A stretch of DNA of 49,931 nucleotides from Acidimicrobiia bacterium (GTDB lineage Bacteria; Actinomycetota; Acidimicrobiia; IMCC26256; PALSA-610): positions 1-49,931 of the forward strand of contig DATBAK010000030.1 in NCBI GenBank assembly GCA_036271555.1. The letters are read 5' to 3'. The notes below the pieces were generated by a model that did no database searches, was not told where the DNA came from, and saw only the letters and a program-made list of their open reading frames with translations. Position 1 is the first letter of the stretch. Every line of letters begins with the position of its first letter. Positions 8,716 through 16,250 of the stretch are shown here, one piece after another. The translations under genes were made by a program, and so were the position numbers.

Positions 8716-9393
8716 ATGCCTGATGTCGTTCTCCCGGTGCTCGACGAAGCCGGTGCGATCCCGGTCGTGCTGGCCTCGATGCCGGTGGGTTACGTGCCGA
8801 TCGTCGTCGACAACGGATCGACCGACGGCTCCGGCGACATCGCGCGTGCGCTCGGCGCCCGCGTCGTCGTCGAGCCGACGCGTGGCTTCGGCGCCGCGTG
8901 TCACGCCGGGTTGCGCGCGGCGACCGACGACATCGTGTGCTTCATGGACTGCGACGGTTCGCTCGATGCACGGGACCTCCCGCGCGTCGTCGCACCGATC
9001 GAGGCGCGCGTCGCCGACCTCGTGCTCGGTGCGCGCGTCCCGGAGCCGGGCGCGTGGCCCTGGCACGCGCGACACGCGAACGCGCTGCTCGCAATGGGGC
9101 TCCGGCGCCGCAGCGGACTCCGCGTCTCCGATCTCGGTCCGATGCGCGCGGCGCGGCGTCGCGATCTGCTCGCGCTCGGTCTCGTCGACCGACGCTTCGG
9201 CTATCCGTTGGAGATGATCCTCGCGGCGGTCGCCGCCGGTTGGTGTGTGTGCGAGGTTCCCGTGCCGTACGCGCCGCGCGTCGGCCGGTCGAAGGTGACG
9301 GGAACGATTCGCGGCAGCGCGCGCGCCGCTCGGGACATGCGCGCGGTCTGGAGCCGGATCGGCGCCGACGGGTCGACCGCGGTCGCGCGGTGA
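8716..9393 (+). CDS. GT2-type glycosyltransferase
   Basis: A 225-residue GT-A fold transferase of the dolichyl/polyprenyl-phosphate sugar synthase type. It has VVLPVLDEAGAI at the N-terminus, the nucleotide-binding VDNGSTDGSG, RGFGAACHAGLRAA, and the metal-binding DCDGS with D78 and D80. A C-terminal VPVPYAPRVGRSKVTGT segment matches the R-x-G-x-S-K end of the family. There are no membrane helices, so it is cytosolic or peripheral and probably charges a lipid carrier. It is the first gene of a six-gene rightward operon and is followed by the DUF2064 gene seven bases after its stop. Confidence 0.9.
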   Translation: MPDVVLPVLDEAGAIPVVLASMPVGYVPIVVDNGSTDGSGDIARALGARVVVEPTRGFGAACHAGLRAATDDIVCFMDCDGSLDARDLPRVVAPIEARVADLVLGARVPEPGAWPWHARHANALLAMGLRRRSGLRVSDLGPMRAARRRDLLALGLVDRRFGYPLEMILAAVAAGWCVCEVPVPYAPRVGRSKVTGTIRGSARAARDMRAVWSRIGADGSTAVAR

Positions 9394-9400
9394 CGGCGTG

Positions 9401-10048
9401 ATGACGACGGACCTCGCGGCGATCGTCGTGCTCGCGAAAGCACCGGTGCCCGGGCGCGTGAAGACGCGGCTCTGCCCGCCGTGCACCCCGGACGACGCGG
9501 CGGCGCTCGCGCGCGCCGCACTGGTCGACACCCTCGCCGCCGTCGCCGCGACGCCGGCGAGCCGGCATGTGCTGGTGCTCGACGGAGCGCCCGGCGACTG
9601 GACCCCACGCGGCTTCGAAGTCGTTCCGCAGGCGTGTGGCGATCTCGCCGCGCGGCTGGCCGCGGCGTTCGTGTACGTCGCCGGTCCCGCACTCCTCGTC
9701 GGGATGGACACCCCGCAGGTCACGCCCGCGCTGCTCGCGGACGCGCGCGGGCGGCTCGAGGTCGGAACCGCGGACGCGGTGTTGGGCCCGGCCGACGACG
9801 GTGGCTACTGGGCGATCGGGCTCGTCGAGCCCACGCCATCGGTGTTCTCGGGCGTCCCGATGAGCGTCGCGACCACCGGCGCGCTGCAGCTCGAGCGGCT
9901 GCACGAGCACGGATGCCGCGTCGACCTGTTGCCGCAACTGCGCGACGTCGACCGGTACGCCGATGCCGCGGCGGCCGCCCACGCCGCGCCGGCGACCCGG
10001 TTCGCCGCCGCGTTCCGCGCGATCGACCGGAAGTTCCAGCGCGCGTGA
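9401..10048 (+). CDS. DUF2064/TIGR04282 family glycosyltransferase-like protein
   Basis: A 215-residue protein of the family named for arsenosugar-associated transferases. Seen here are the N-terminal nucleotide-binding LAKAPVPGRVKTRLCPP, the GMDTPQVTPALL metal-site region and GPADDGGYWAIGL, which is the family signature. It is a GT-A-like or nucleotidyltransferase-like fold. A GTG at 9398 just before the ATG is an alternative start. The stop overlaps the methyltransferase start by four bases. The arsenosugar label is an annotation habit; no arsM or arsS-like gene is present here, so an arsenic role is not supported. Confidence 0.88.
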   Translation: MTTDLAAIVVLAKAPVPGRVKTRLCPPCTPDDAAALARAALVDTLAAVAATPASRHVLVLDGAPGDWTPRGFEVVPQACGDLAARLAAAFVYVAGPALLVGMDTPQVTPALLADARGRLEVGTADAVLGPADDGGYWAIGLVEPTPSVFSGVPMSVATTGALQLERLHEHGCRVDLLPQLRDVDRYADAAAAAHAAPATRFAAAFRAIDRKFQRA

Positions 10049-10650
10049 CCGCGGCGATGCAGATCGTCATGCGCGACGATCGCGGCGCGCGGCTCCCCGT
10101 GCGCGCGGAGCGCTGGCTCTCCGACGCCGAGCCGGCCGACCTCGACGCGCTCGACCATGCGCGCGCGCCGGTGCTCGATATCGGATGCGGACCCGGCCGC
10201 CACGTCGCCGAGCTCGCGAGCCGGGGCATCCCCGCGCTCGGGATCGACATCACCGAGGCGATGCTGCGCGTCGCGCGTGAACGAGGAGCGACCGTGCTGC
10301 GGCGATCGGTGTTCGCGCGCGTTCCCGGCGCCGGGCGTTGGGGGAGCGCGCTGCTCCTCGACGGGAACGTCGGCATCGGCGGGGACCCGCGCACGCTCCT
10401 CGCGCGCACCGGCGCGCTGCTCGACAGCGACGGCATCGTGCTCGTGGAGCTCGATCCGCCGGGCCGCAACCGGCCGCCCACGCGCGTCCACCTCGAGCTC
10501 GACGGTCGGCCGGGTCCCGCGTTCCCGTGGGCGAGCGTTGCGGTCGACGACCTCGACGCGGTCGCGCGCGCCGCCGGGTTCGTCGTGGCGGCATCGTGGA
10601 AACGCAACGCGCGGTTCTTCGCACGCCTCGAACGGAGTCGGCCCGCGTGA
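10045..10650 (+). CDS. Class I SAM-dependent methyltransferase
   Basis: A 201-residue Rossmann-fold methyltransferase. Motif I is VLDIGCGPGRHV, followed by the acidic strand LGIDITEAML, LLLDGNVGIGGDP, and VLVELDPPG. The start GTG at 10045 overlaps the DUF2064 stop (GTGA) and its own stop overlaps the molybdoenzyme start in the same way; an in-frame ATG at 10057 is an alternative. The short length and operon position suggest a small molecule or sugar acceptor. The neighbouring mtnP does not recycle its product SAH, so the two are linked by context only. Confidence 0.85.
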   Translation: MTAAMQIVMRDDRGARLPVRAERWLSDAEPADLDALDHARAPVLDIGCGPGRHVAELASRGIPALGIDITEAMLRVARERGATVLRRSVFARVPGAGRWGSALLLDGNVGIGGDPRTLLARTGALLDSDGIVLVELDPPGRNRPPTRVHLELDGRPGPAFPWASVAVDDLDAVARAAGFVVAASWKRNARFFARLERSRPA

Positions 10651-11765
10651 CGGTCTTCTCGAGCGGCGCGCACGACGAGCGCAACGCGTCGGTCCTCGGC
10701 GTCGCGCTCGGAATCTCCTTCGGCGTCTGCTTCGCCACCGGCCTCTACTCACACCTCGCGCAGCATCCGACGCTCGGGTTCGCCCTGCCGAGCCGGCCCG
10801 CCGGGCTCTACCGCGTCACGCAGGGCGTGCACGTGGCGACGGGTATCGCGAGCGTGCCGCTGCTGCTCGCGAAGCTCTGGACCGTCTACCCGAAGCTGTT
10901 CCGCTGGCCGCCGTTCGACGATCTCGCCGACATCGTGGAGCGCGTGTCGCTGCTGCCGCTCATCGGCGGGTCGCTGCTGCTCCTCTTCACGGGCATCTTC
11001 AACATCGACGGCTGGTACCCGTTCCCCTTCAACTTCCCCGTGACCCACTTCTGGACCGCGTGGATCGTGATCGGCGCGCTCATCGTGCACGGAGGTGCGA
11101 AGTGGACCGTCATGCGGCGCGCGCTCGCGCGTCCCGGTCCGGTGGCGCGCGCCGAATCCGCACCCGCCGACGGCGAGCGGCGCGCGCTCCTCGTCAGCGC
11201 GTTCGGCGGCGCGGTCGCGGCGACCCTGTTCACCGTGGGTCAGACGGTGCGGCCGCTGCAGCGGCTCGCGCTGCTCGCGCCCCGGCGCCCCGAGTCCGGT
11301 CCCCAGGGGTTCCCCGTCAACCGCAGCGCCGCCGAGGCCGGCGTCACCGAGACGGCGCGCGCGTCGAGCTACCGGTTGCAGGTCGTCGGGGCGGTGCAAC
11401 GGCGCATGGAGCTGCGGCTCGACGAGCTCGCGGCGATGCCGCAGGCCAGCGCGACACTGCCGATCGCGTGCGTCGACGGGTGGAGCACGTCCCAACGCTG
11501 GACCGGCGTGCGCGTGCGCGACCTCCTCGCGGCCGCCGGCGCGTCTCCGGACGCGCGCGTGACGGTCGAGTCGCTCCAGAAGCGTCGGAGCTATCGCACC
11601 TCCGAGCTCGATCGCTGGCAGGCGCACGACCCCGACACGTTGCTCGCGACCACGGTGAACGGCGACCCGCTCGACCTCGACCATGGGTACCCGCTGCGGC
11701 TCATCGGTCCGGACCGACCCGGCGTCATGCAGACGAAATGGGTGACCCGGCTCGTGGTCCGATGA
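10647..11765 (+). CDS. Five-helix membrane-anchored molybdopterin oxidoreductase (sulfite oxidase-like)
   Basis: A 372-residue fusion. Residues 16-150 form about four helices with histidines at 36, 40, 62, 134 and 148 that could ligate b heme. Then GERRALLVSAFGGAVAATL (R178, R179) looks like an internal twin-arginine signal forming helix five. The rest is a sulfite-oxidase/YedY-type molybdopterin domain: the probable Mo ligand is C275 in LPIACVDGWS, followed by WTGVRVRDLL and LDLDHGYPLRLI. Five helices with the N-terminus inside put this domain outside the cell. Actinomycete proteins with Sec-inserted helices followed by a Tat-dependent last helix are known; this has that layout. It overlaps both neighbours by four bases. 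The substrate is unknown. Confidence 0.87.
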   Translation: MTVFSSGAHDERNASVLGVALGISFGVCFATGLYSHLAQHPTLGFALPSRPAGLYRVTQGVHVATGIASVPLLLAKLWTVYPKLFRWPPFDDLADIVERVSLLPLIGGSLLLLFTGIFNIDGWYPFPFNFPVTHFWTAWIVIGALIVHGGAKWTVMRRALARPGPVARAESAPADGERRALLVSAFGGAVAATLFTVGQTVRPLQRLALLAPRRPESGPQGFPVNRSAAEAGVTETARASSYRLQVVGAVQRRMELRLDELAAMPQASATLPIACVDGWSTSQRWTGVRVRDLLAAAGASPDARVTVESLQKRRSYRTSELDRWQAHDPDTLLATTVNGDPLDLDHGYPLRLIGPDRPGVMQTKWVTRLVVR

Positions 11766-12223
11766 CGCGCCCGCAGGGTCGAGCGCGGTGGGTCGGTCTC
11801 GCGCTCGGCCTCCCGGTCATGCTCTTCGGCATCGGCGGCGCGCTCGCGCATGCGGACGCGACCCGGCCCGTCGGGTTCGCCACCTGGCTCGTCGGCGCCG
11901 ACGTCCTGCACGACGCGCTCGTCGCGCCCGCGGTCGGCCTCGGAGGCTGGCTGCTCACGCGGTACACGCCGCGGTTCGCGCGGGCGCCGCTCGGCGTGGC
12001 GCTCGCCACGAGTCTCGTGCTCGTCGCGATCGCGTGGGCACCGCTGCACGGCGACGGCCGGCTCCCCGACAACGGCTCGCTCCAGCCACTCGACTACTCC
12101 ACCTCGGTGGCGACGGCGCTCGCGATCGTGTGGGTCGCGTGCGCGCTGTGGGCCGGGCAACGGGCCGTGTCGTCGCGCCGCCGGCGCGCGCGGACGCCGA
12201 CGGCGACGGGCGAGTCACCGTGA
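11762..12223 (+). CDS. Small four-helix membrane protein
   Basis: A 153-residue protein with about four hydrophobic helices (roughly residues 11-30, 42-63, 77-96 and 114-133) and a short basic tail. The loop ADVLHDALVAPAVG contains a conserved-looking H-D pair. The ATG at 11762 overlaps the molybdoenzyme stop (ATGA) and its stop overlaps the next GTG. I do not recognise a family. Because it is translationally coupled to the membrane molybdoenzyme it may be an accessory subunit of it or of the GT-C protein downstream. Confidence 0.75.
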   Translation: MTRPQGRARWVGLALGLPVMLFGIGGALAHADATRPVGFATWLVGADVLHDALVAPAVGLGGWLLTRYTPRFARAPLGVALATSLVLVAIAWAPLHGDGRLPDNGSLQPLDYSTSVATALAIVWVACALWAGQRAVSSRRRRARTPTATGESP

Positions 12224-13572
12224 CGAGCGACGTCGCGATCGCCGAGCACGCGCCGGCCGGGCCGCGGGAGCACGCGCGTCGCCCGGTCGACCGCCGGACG
12301 GTCGTCGCGCTCGCGAGCTGGTCCGCGCTCGTCGCGGTCGCGGCCGGGGTCGGCGCGGTGCTGCTCCACCTCGGTGTGCGGATGCAGATCGGCGCGCCGC
12401 CGTTGACCGGCCGCGTCGGCTTCCGTCTCGACGCTCGTGTGCTCCCCGCGATCGCGCTCGGCGGGCTCGGCGTGCGCGCGCTGCCCGTGCTCGCGCAGCA
12501 GTTGCGATGGCGTGCACTGCTCGCCGTCACGGTCGCGGCCACGGGGCTCTGGACGCTCGCGATCAATCTGGTCGACGGCCGGCGCATGTTCACCTGGCCC
12601 GTTCACCACGAGTACAGCGCGACCGCGGCCCACATCGTCTCGCCGCACGCGTTCTTGTCGACGTTCCCCGCGCACATCCTCCGGTACAACGTGCACACGC
12701 AGGGCCATCCGCCCGCGATGGAGTTGATCCTCTGGTGCGTCGACCGGCTCGGGTGGCACGGGGCCGGCGCGGCGGCGACGCTGTACATCGCGGCCGGCGT
12801 GGCGGCCGGCGCGGCGGCGCTCGTCGCGCTGCGCGAGGTGGCGGGCGAAGCGCGCGCCCGCGCCGCGGCTCCGTTCCTCGCGATGTTTCCCGCCGCGATC
12901 TGGATGGCCACGAGCGGCGACGCGTTCTTCGCCGGGGTCTCCGCCTGGGCGGTCGCGCTGCTCGTGCTCGCGACCGGTCGCACGGGGCGCCGGTCGGACC
13001 TCCTCGCGTTCGCGGGCGGCCTGCTCCTCGGTGTCACCGCGTTCCTCTCCTACGGGCTGGTGCTGATCGCGATCGTTCCCACGGTCGTCGGGTCTCGGCG
13101 CCGCCGCGTGCGCCCGTTGCTCGTCGGCGCGCTGGGCGCGGCGGTCGTCTTCGGCGCGTTCGCAGTCGCGGGCTTCTCGTGGATCACCGGCCTCCGCCTC
13201 ACGCACGCGCGCTACGAGGCCGGCGTCGCGAGTCGTCGCCCGTACGCCTATTTCCTCGTCGCCGATCTTGCTGCGTTCGCGATCGCGGTGGGGCCGGCCG
13301 CGGCCGCCGGGCTCGCGGTGCTGCGCGATCGCGCGACCTGGCTGTTGGTCGGCGCGACGCTCGCCGTGGTCGCGCTCGCGGATCTCAGCGGCATGTCGAA
13401 GGGCGAGGTGGAGCGCATCTGGCTGCCGTTCGTGCCGTGGGTGCTGCTCTCGACGACGGCGCTGGCTGCGACGAACGCGGGCGACCGCGCTCAGGCGCGC
13501 ATTCGATGGCTGTTGGGAGCCCAGGTCGCGACGGCGATCGTGCTCCAAGTCGGGATCCGCTCACCGTGGTGA
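12220..13572 (+). CDS. Multi-pass membrane protein, probable GT-C-type glycosyltransferase
   Basis: A 450-residue protein with roughly ten hydrophobic helices after a 30-residue cytosolic N-terminus. The first big loop holds TWPVHHEYSAT and YNVHTQGHPPAMELI. Acidic or histidine residues in the first loop and an HPP motif are typical of membrane glycosyltransferases using lipid-linked sugars. It is the last gene of the operon, overlapping its upstream neighbour by four bases. Together with the GT2 enzyme (which could make the lipid-phosphate sugar) it would glycosylate an extracytoplasmic acceptor. The GT-C assignment is inferred from topology and context. Confidence 0.7.
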   Translation: MTSDVAIAEHAPAGPREHARRPVDRRTVVALASWSALVAVAAGVGAVLLHLGVRMQIGAPPLTGRVGFRLDARVLPAIALGGLGVRALPVLAQQLRWRALLAVTVAATGLWTLAINLVDGRRMFTWPVHHEYSATAAHIVSPHAFLSTFPAHILRYNVHTQGHPPAMELILWCVDRLGWHGAGAAATLYIAAGVAAGAAALVALREVAGEARARAAAPFLAMFPAAIWMATSGDAFFAGVSAWAVALLVLATGRTGRRSDLLAFAGGLLLGVTAFLSYGLVLIAIVPTVVGSRRRRVRPLLVGALGAAVVFGAFAVAGFSWITGLRLTHARYEAGVASRRPYAYFLVADLAAFAIAVGPAAAAGLAVLRDRATWLLVGATLAVVALADLSGMSKGEVERIWLPFVPWVLLSTTALAATNAGDRAQARIRWLLGAQVATAIVLQVGIRSPW

Positions 13573-13640
13573 CGGGCGCGGGTCCGCCGGGGGCATCAGA
13601 GTCTCACCGCCGCGGCCGACAAGAAGGGGTACCCTGGCAC

Positions 13641-13658
13641 GCCGCTTCGCGGCCTTTT
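13641..13658 (+). terminator. Weak terminator-like hairpin after the glycosyltransferase operon
   Basis: GCCGC-TTC-GCGGC followed by CTTTT. The stem is only five base pairs, but it lies 69 bases after the last operon gene and before the next transcription unit. Confidence 0.3.
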
Positions 13659-13703
13659 GCCTGATCAAGAACGACGAGAGATGTCAGAACCACCGAGTCC
13701 GAG

Positions 13704-14981
13704 ATGCTGCGTTACCCCCGCCGTCTTGCGGCGCGATTCGGCGCGGTCATCCGTGCCGACGCGGCCGGCGTCCGCGCGGGCTTCGGCGCGCTCTTCATCT
13801 CCTCGGCCGGGGATCTCGTCGCCGGTCTGACGCTCGCGTCGATCAACAACACGCTCCACCTCCTCCCGGCGCTCATCGTTCTCATCCCGGCCGCGATCGG
13901 CATGCGGGGCAACGTGTTCGGCGCCCTCGGCAGCCGCCTCGGCACGCTGATCCACACGGGGGAGTTCCGCGTCTCGCGGCGGCTCGACACGCCCGTCGGT
14001 CAGAACGTCGCCGCCGCGCTCGCGCTGTCGTTGTCGACGTCGTTCGCGCTCGCGGTGCTGGCCAAGGGCGTCGCCGTCGCGTTCAACGTGACGTCGATCT
14101 CGATCATCGACTTCATGGTGGTCGCGGTGATCGGCGCGGTGCTGTCGTCGCTCGTGGTCCTCGCGATCACGATCGCGGTCGCGTCACAGTGCGCGGAGCG
14201 CCGCTGGGACCTCGACAACGTGGCCGCGCCGATCGTCACCGCGGCCGGCGACGTCGCGACCCTGCCGAGCCTCTTCGCCGCGACCTACCTGCTCGGCATG
14301 CGCACGCATCACGGGCAGCGGATCGCCGAGGTGCACCACGGCATCTTCCACATCGTGACGCCGCTGATCGCGGTCCTCTGCGCGATCGCGTGCATCGTCG
14401 CGCTCGTCGTCTGCGTGCGGAGCCGGCTCCCGATCCTGCGGCGCATCGTCATCGAGTCGGCGCCGATCCTCGTGATCGCCGGACTGATCGACGTGCTCGC
14501 GGGCGTGACGATCGAGAAGCGGCTCGACGCGTTCCTCGCGTTCCCGGCGCTGTCGGTGTTGATCCCGCCGTTCCTCGAGGACTCCGGCGCGCTCGGCGGC
14601 ATCCTCGCGGCGCGCGTCTCGACCCGGCTCCACCTCGGCTCGCTCCGGCCCGGCCGCTCGCCCCTCGCCGCGCTCGACGACATCCTCCTCGTGCTCCTCT
14701 ACGCGACCCCTGTGTTCGTGCTGCTCGGCCTCTCGGCCGACGTCGCCGCCAACATCGCCCACCAGCACGGTCCGGGGCTGTTCAAGATGGTGGAGGTGTC
14801 GGTCGTGGGCGGCGTCATGGCGACCGCCTTCGCCGTCATCGTCGGTTATTACGCCGCGGTCATGACCCACCGGCTGCGCCTCGACCCCGACAATCACGGC
14901 ATCCCGATCGTCACCTCGAGCCTGGACCTCTTCGGCGCGTTCTCGCTTATCCTGGCGATCGTGCTCGTCGGACTCCGTTAG
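13704..14981 (+). CDS. SLC41/MgtE-like divalent cation transporter
   Basis: A 425-residue integral membrane protein with two homologous halves. The first half contains LIPAAIGMRGNVFGALGSRL and the second IPPFLEDSGALGGILAARV. Each is the proline/glycine-rich pore motif of the MgtE/SLC41 family. There is no cytoplasmic MgtE N-terminal or CBS domain, so gating must come from elsewhere. The very next gene, 27 bases downstream, encodes a PhoU/RCK_C protein, the probable regulatory partner. Magnesium or another divalent cation is the expected substrate from the family; the ion is not determined by the sequence. Confidence 0.82.
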   Translation: MLRYPRRLAARFGAVIRADAAGVRAGFGALFISSAGDLVAGLTLASINNTLHLLPALIVLIPAAIGMRGNVFGALGSRLGTLIHTGEFRVSRRLDTPVGQNVAAALALSLSTSFALAVLAKGVAVAFNVTSISIIDFMVVAVIGAVLSSLVVLAITIAVASQCAERRWDLDNVAAPIVTAAGDVATLPSLFAATYLLGMRTHHGQRIAEVHHGIFHIVTPLIAVLCAIACIVALVVCVRSRLPILRRIVIESAPILVIAGLIDVLAGVTIEKRLDAFLAFPALSVLIPPFLEDSGALGGILAARVSTRLHLGSLRPGRSPLAALDDILLVLLYATPVFVLLGLSADVAANIAHQHGPGLFKMVEVSVVGGVMATAFAVIVGYYAAVMTHRLRLDPDNHGIPIVTSSLDLFGAFSLILAIVLVGLR

Positions 14982-15008
14982 CCCACAGCACAAGGCCTTT
15001 TCGAACCG

Positions 15009-16238
15009 ATGGACGATCAACCTCGAAATCTCAAAGCCATGCTCTCGGAGGCGAAGGACACCTCCGAGCTCATGGTCGACCTCGGCTACGCGGCTCTCTT
15101 CTTCGGCGACGAGGACATGGCCGACGAGGTGAACGAGCTCGAGGAGCGCCTCAACGAGCTCGTGCACGAGATGCGTTCCGTGTGCGTGCTCGCGGCGCGC
15201 TCGCCGCGCGAAGCCGACGAGATGTCGGGTGTGCTGCACCTCATCTCGGCGATCGAGCGCATGGGCAACGCCGCGGTCGACATCGCCAAGATCGTGACGC
15301 ACCACCTCGGCATCCCGGCCGCGCTGGTCGCCGACCTCGCGGCGGCGCAGGAGATCTCGCACCGCGTGCGCGTGCGCGAAGACTCCGCGCTCGCGCACCG
15401 CTCGCTCGACGACGCCGAGCTCCCGACCGAGACCGGCCTGCGCGTCGTCGCGATCCGCCGCGCGAAGGAGTGGCTGATCGACCCCGACGACGACGAGATG
15501 CTGCGACCGAGCGACGTGCTCATCGTGCGCGGCACCGCCGAGGGGATCCCCGAGCTGCGCACGCTCGCCGGCGCGCCCGAGTGGCGCGAAGCGACGCTCG
15601 AGGAGGACGCCGCGATGAGCGACCTCGACCGCGCGGTCGACGTGCTCGTCGAGATGAAGGACGTGTCGGAGGCCGCCATCGGTCTCGCGTATTCGGCGCT
15701 GCTCTTCAACGACCAGGGCCTGGCGTCCGAGGTGAGCAGCCTCGAGAACCGGCTCGACGAGATGCGCGAGCGGCTCGAGCTCTGGGTGTTACGGGGCGCG
15801 GCCGAGACCGTCGACCCGTCGCCGTTGCGCGGCCTGCTCCACCTGGGCGGCGCGGCGGAGGAGATCGGCGACGCCGCGCAACAGATGGTGTGGCTCGTCG
15901 AGGAGAACGAGGAGCTGCATCCCGTTCTCGCCGCCGCGCTCGGCGACACCGACGACGTGATCATGCGCGTTCCGGTCGCGGCCGGCTCGGAGCTCGACGG
16001 TCAGGCGGCCACCTCGGGGGAGCTCGGCGACGACACCGGCTTCCATCTGCTCGCGCTGCGCCGCAACGGCCGCTACTTCTACCGCCCGCGCGCGGGCATG
16101 AAGCTCGAGCCCGGCGACGAGCTCGTCGCGTCCGGTCCGTGGGAGGGCCGCGAGGATCTCGCGAACCAGGCCGGGTTCCGGCTCATCTCCGACGACGAGA
16201 CCGGCGAGATCGAATTGGTACGCGTCGGCGCGGAGTAG
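15009..16238 (+). CDS. Duplicated PhoU-like plus RCK_C (TrkA-C) regulatory protein
   Basis: A 409-residue soluble protein built as a tandem duplication. Each half has a PhoU-type helical domain (LKAMLSEAKDTSELMVDLGYAAL and then VDVLVEMKDVSEAAIGLAYSAL, split here) with acidic EL-E-RL heptads, followed by a TrkA-C/RCK_C domain. The two RCK_C parts centre on LRVVAIRR...WLIDPDDDEMLRPSDVLIVRG and FHLLALRR...YFYRPRAGMKLEPGDELVASG. RCK_C domains bind small ligands and gate ion transport. It is encoded directly after a transporter that lacks its own regulatory domain. PhoU-TrkA_C proteins next to such transporters occur in archaea and actinobacteria; the ligand here is unknown. Confidence 0.85.
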   Translation: MDDQPRNLKAMLSEAKDTSELMVDLGYAALFFGDEDMADEVNELEERLNELVHEMRSVCVLAARSPREADEMSGVLHLISAIERMGNAAVDIAKIVTHHLGIPAALVADLAAAQEISHRVRVREDSALAHRSLDDAELPTETGLRVVAIRRAKEWLIDPDDDEMLRPSDVLIVRGTAEGIPELRTLAGAPEWREATLEEDAAMSDLDRAVDVLVEMKDVSEAAIGLAYSALLFNDQGLASEVSSLENRLDEMRERLELWVLRGAAETVDPSPLRGLLHLGGAAEEIGDAAQQMVWLVEENEELHPVLAAALGDTDDVIMRVPVAAGSELDGQAATSGELGDDTGFHLLALRRNGRYFYRPRAGMKLEPGDELVASGPWEGREDLANQAGFRLISDDETGEIELVRVGAE

Positions 16239-16250
16239 GAGCGTGCGGGG

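Noticed and set aside
9401..10048. Arsenosugar biosynthesis locus
   Set aside because: The label belongs to the DUF2064 family name only. No arsenite methyltransferase or radical-SAM ArsS-like gene is in the window.
12094..13548. A 484-codon open frame antisense to the GT-C-like gene
   Set aside because: Arg/Asp/Glu-rich low-complexity product without motifs; the plus-strand frame has clear membrane helices and 4-base coupling to its neighbour.
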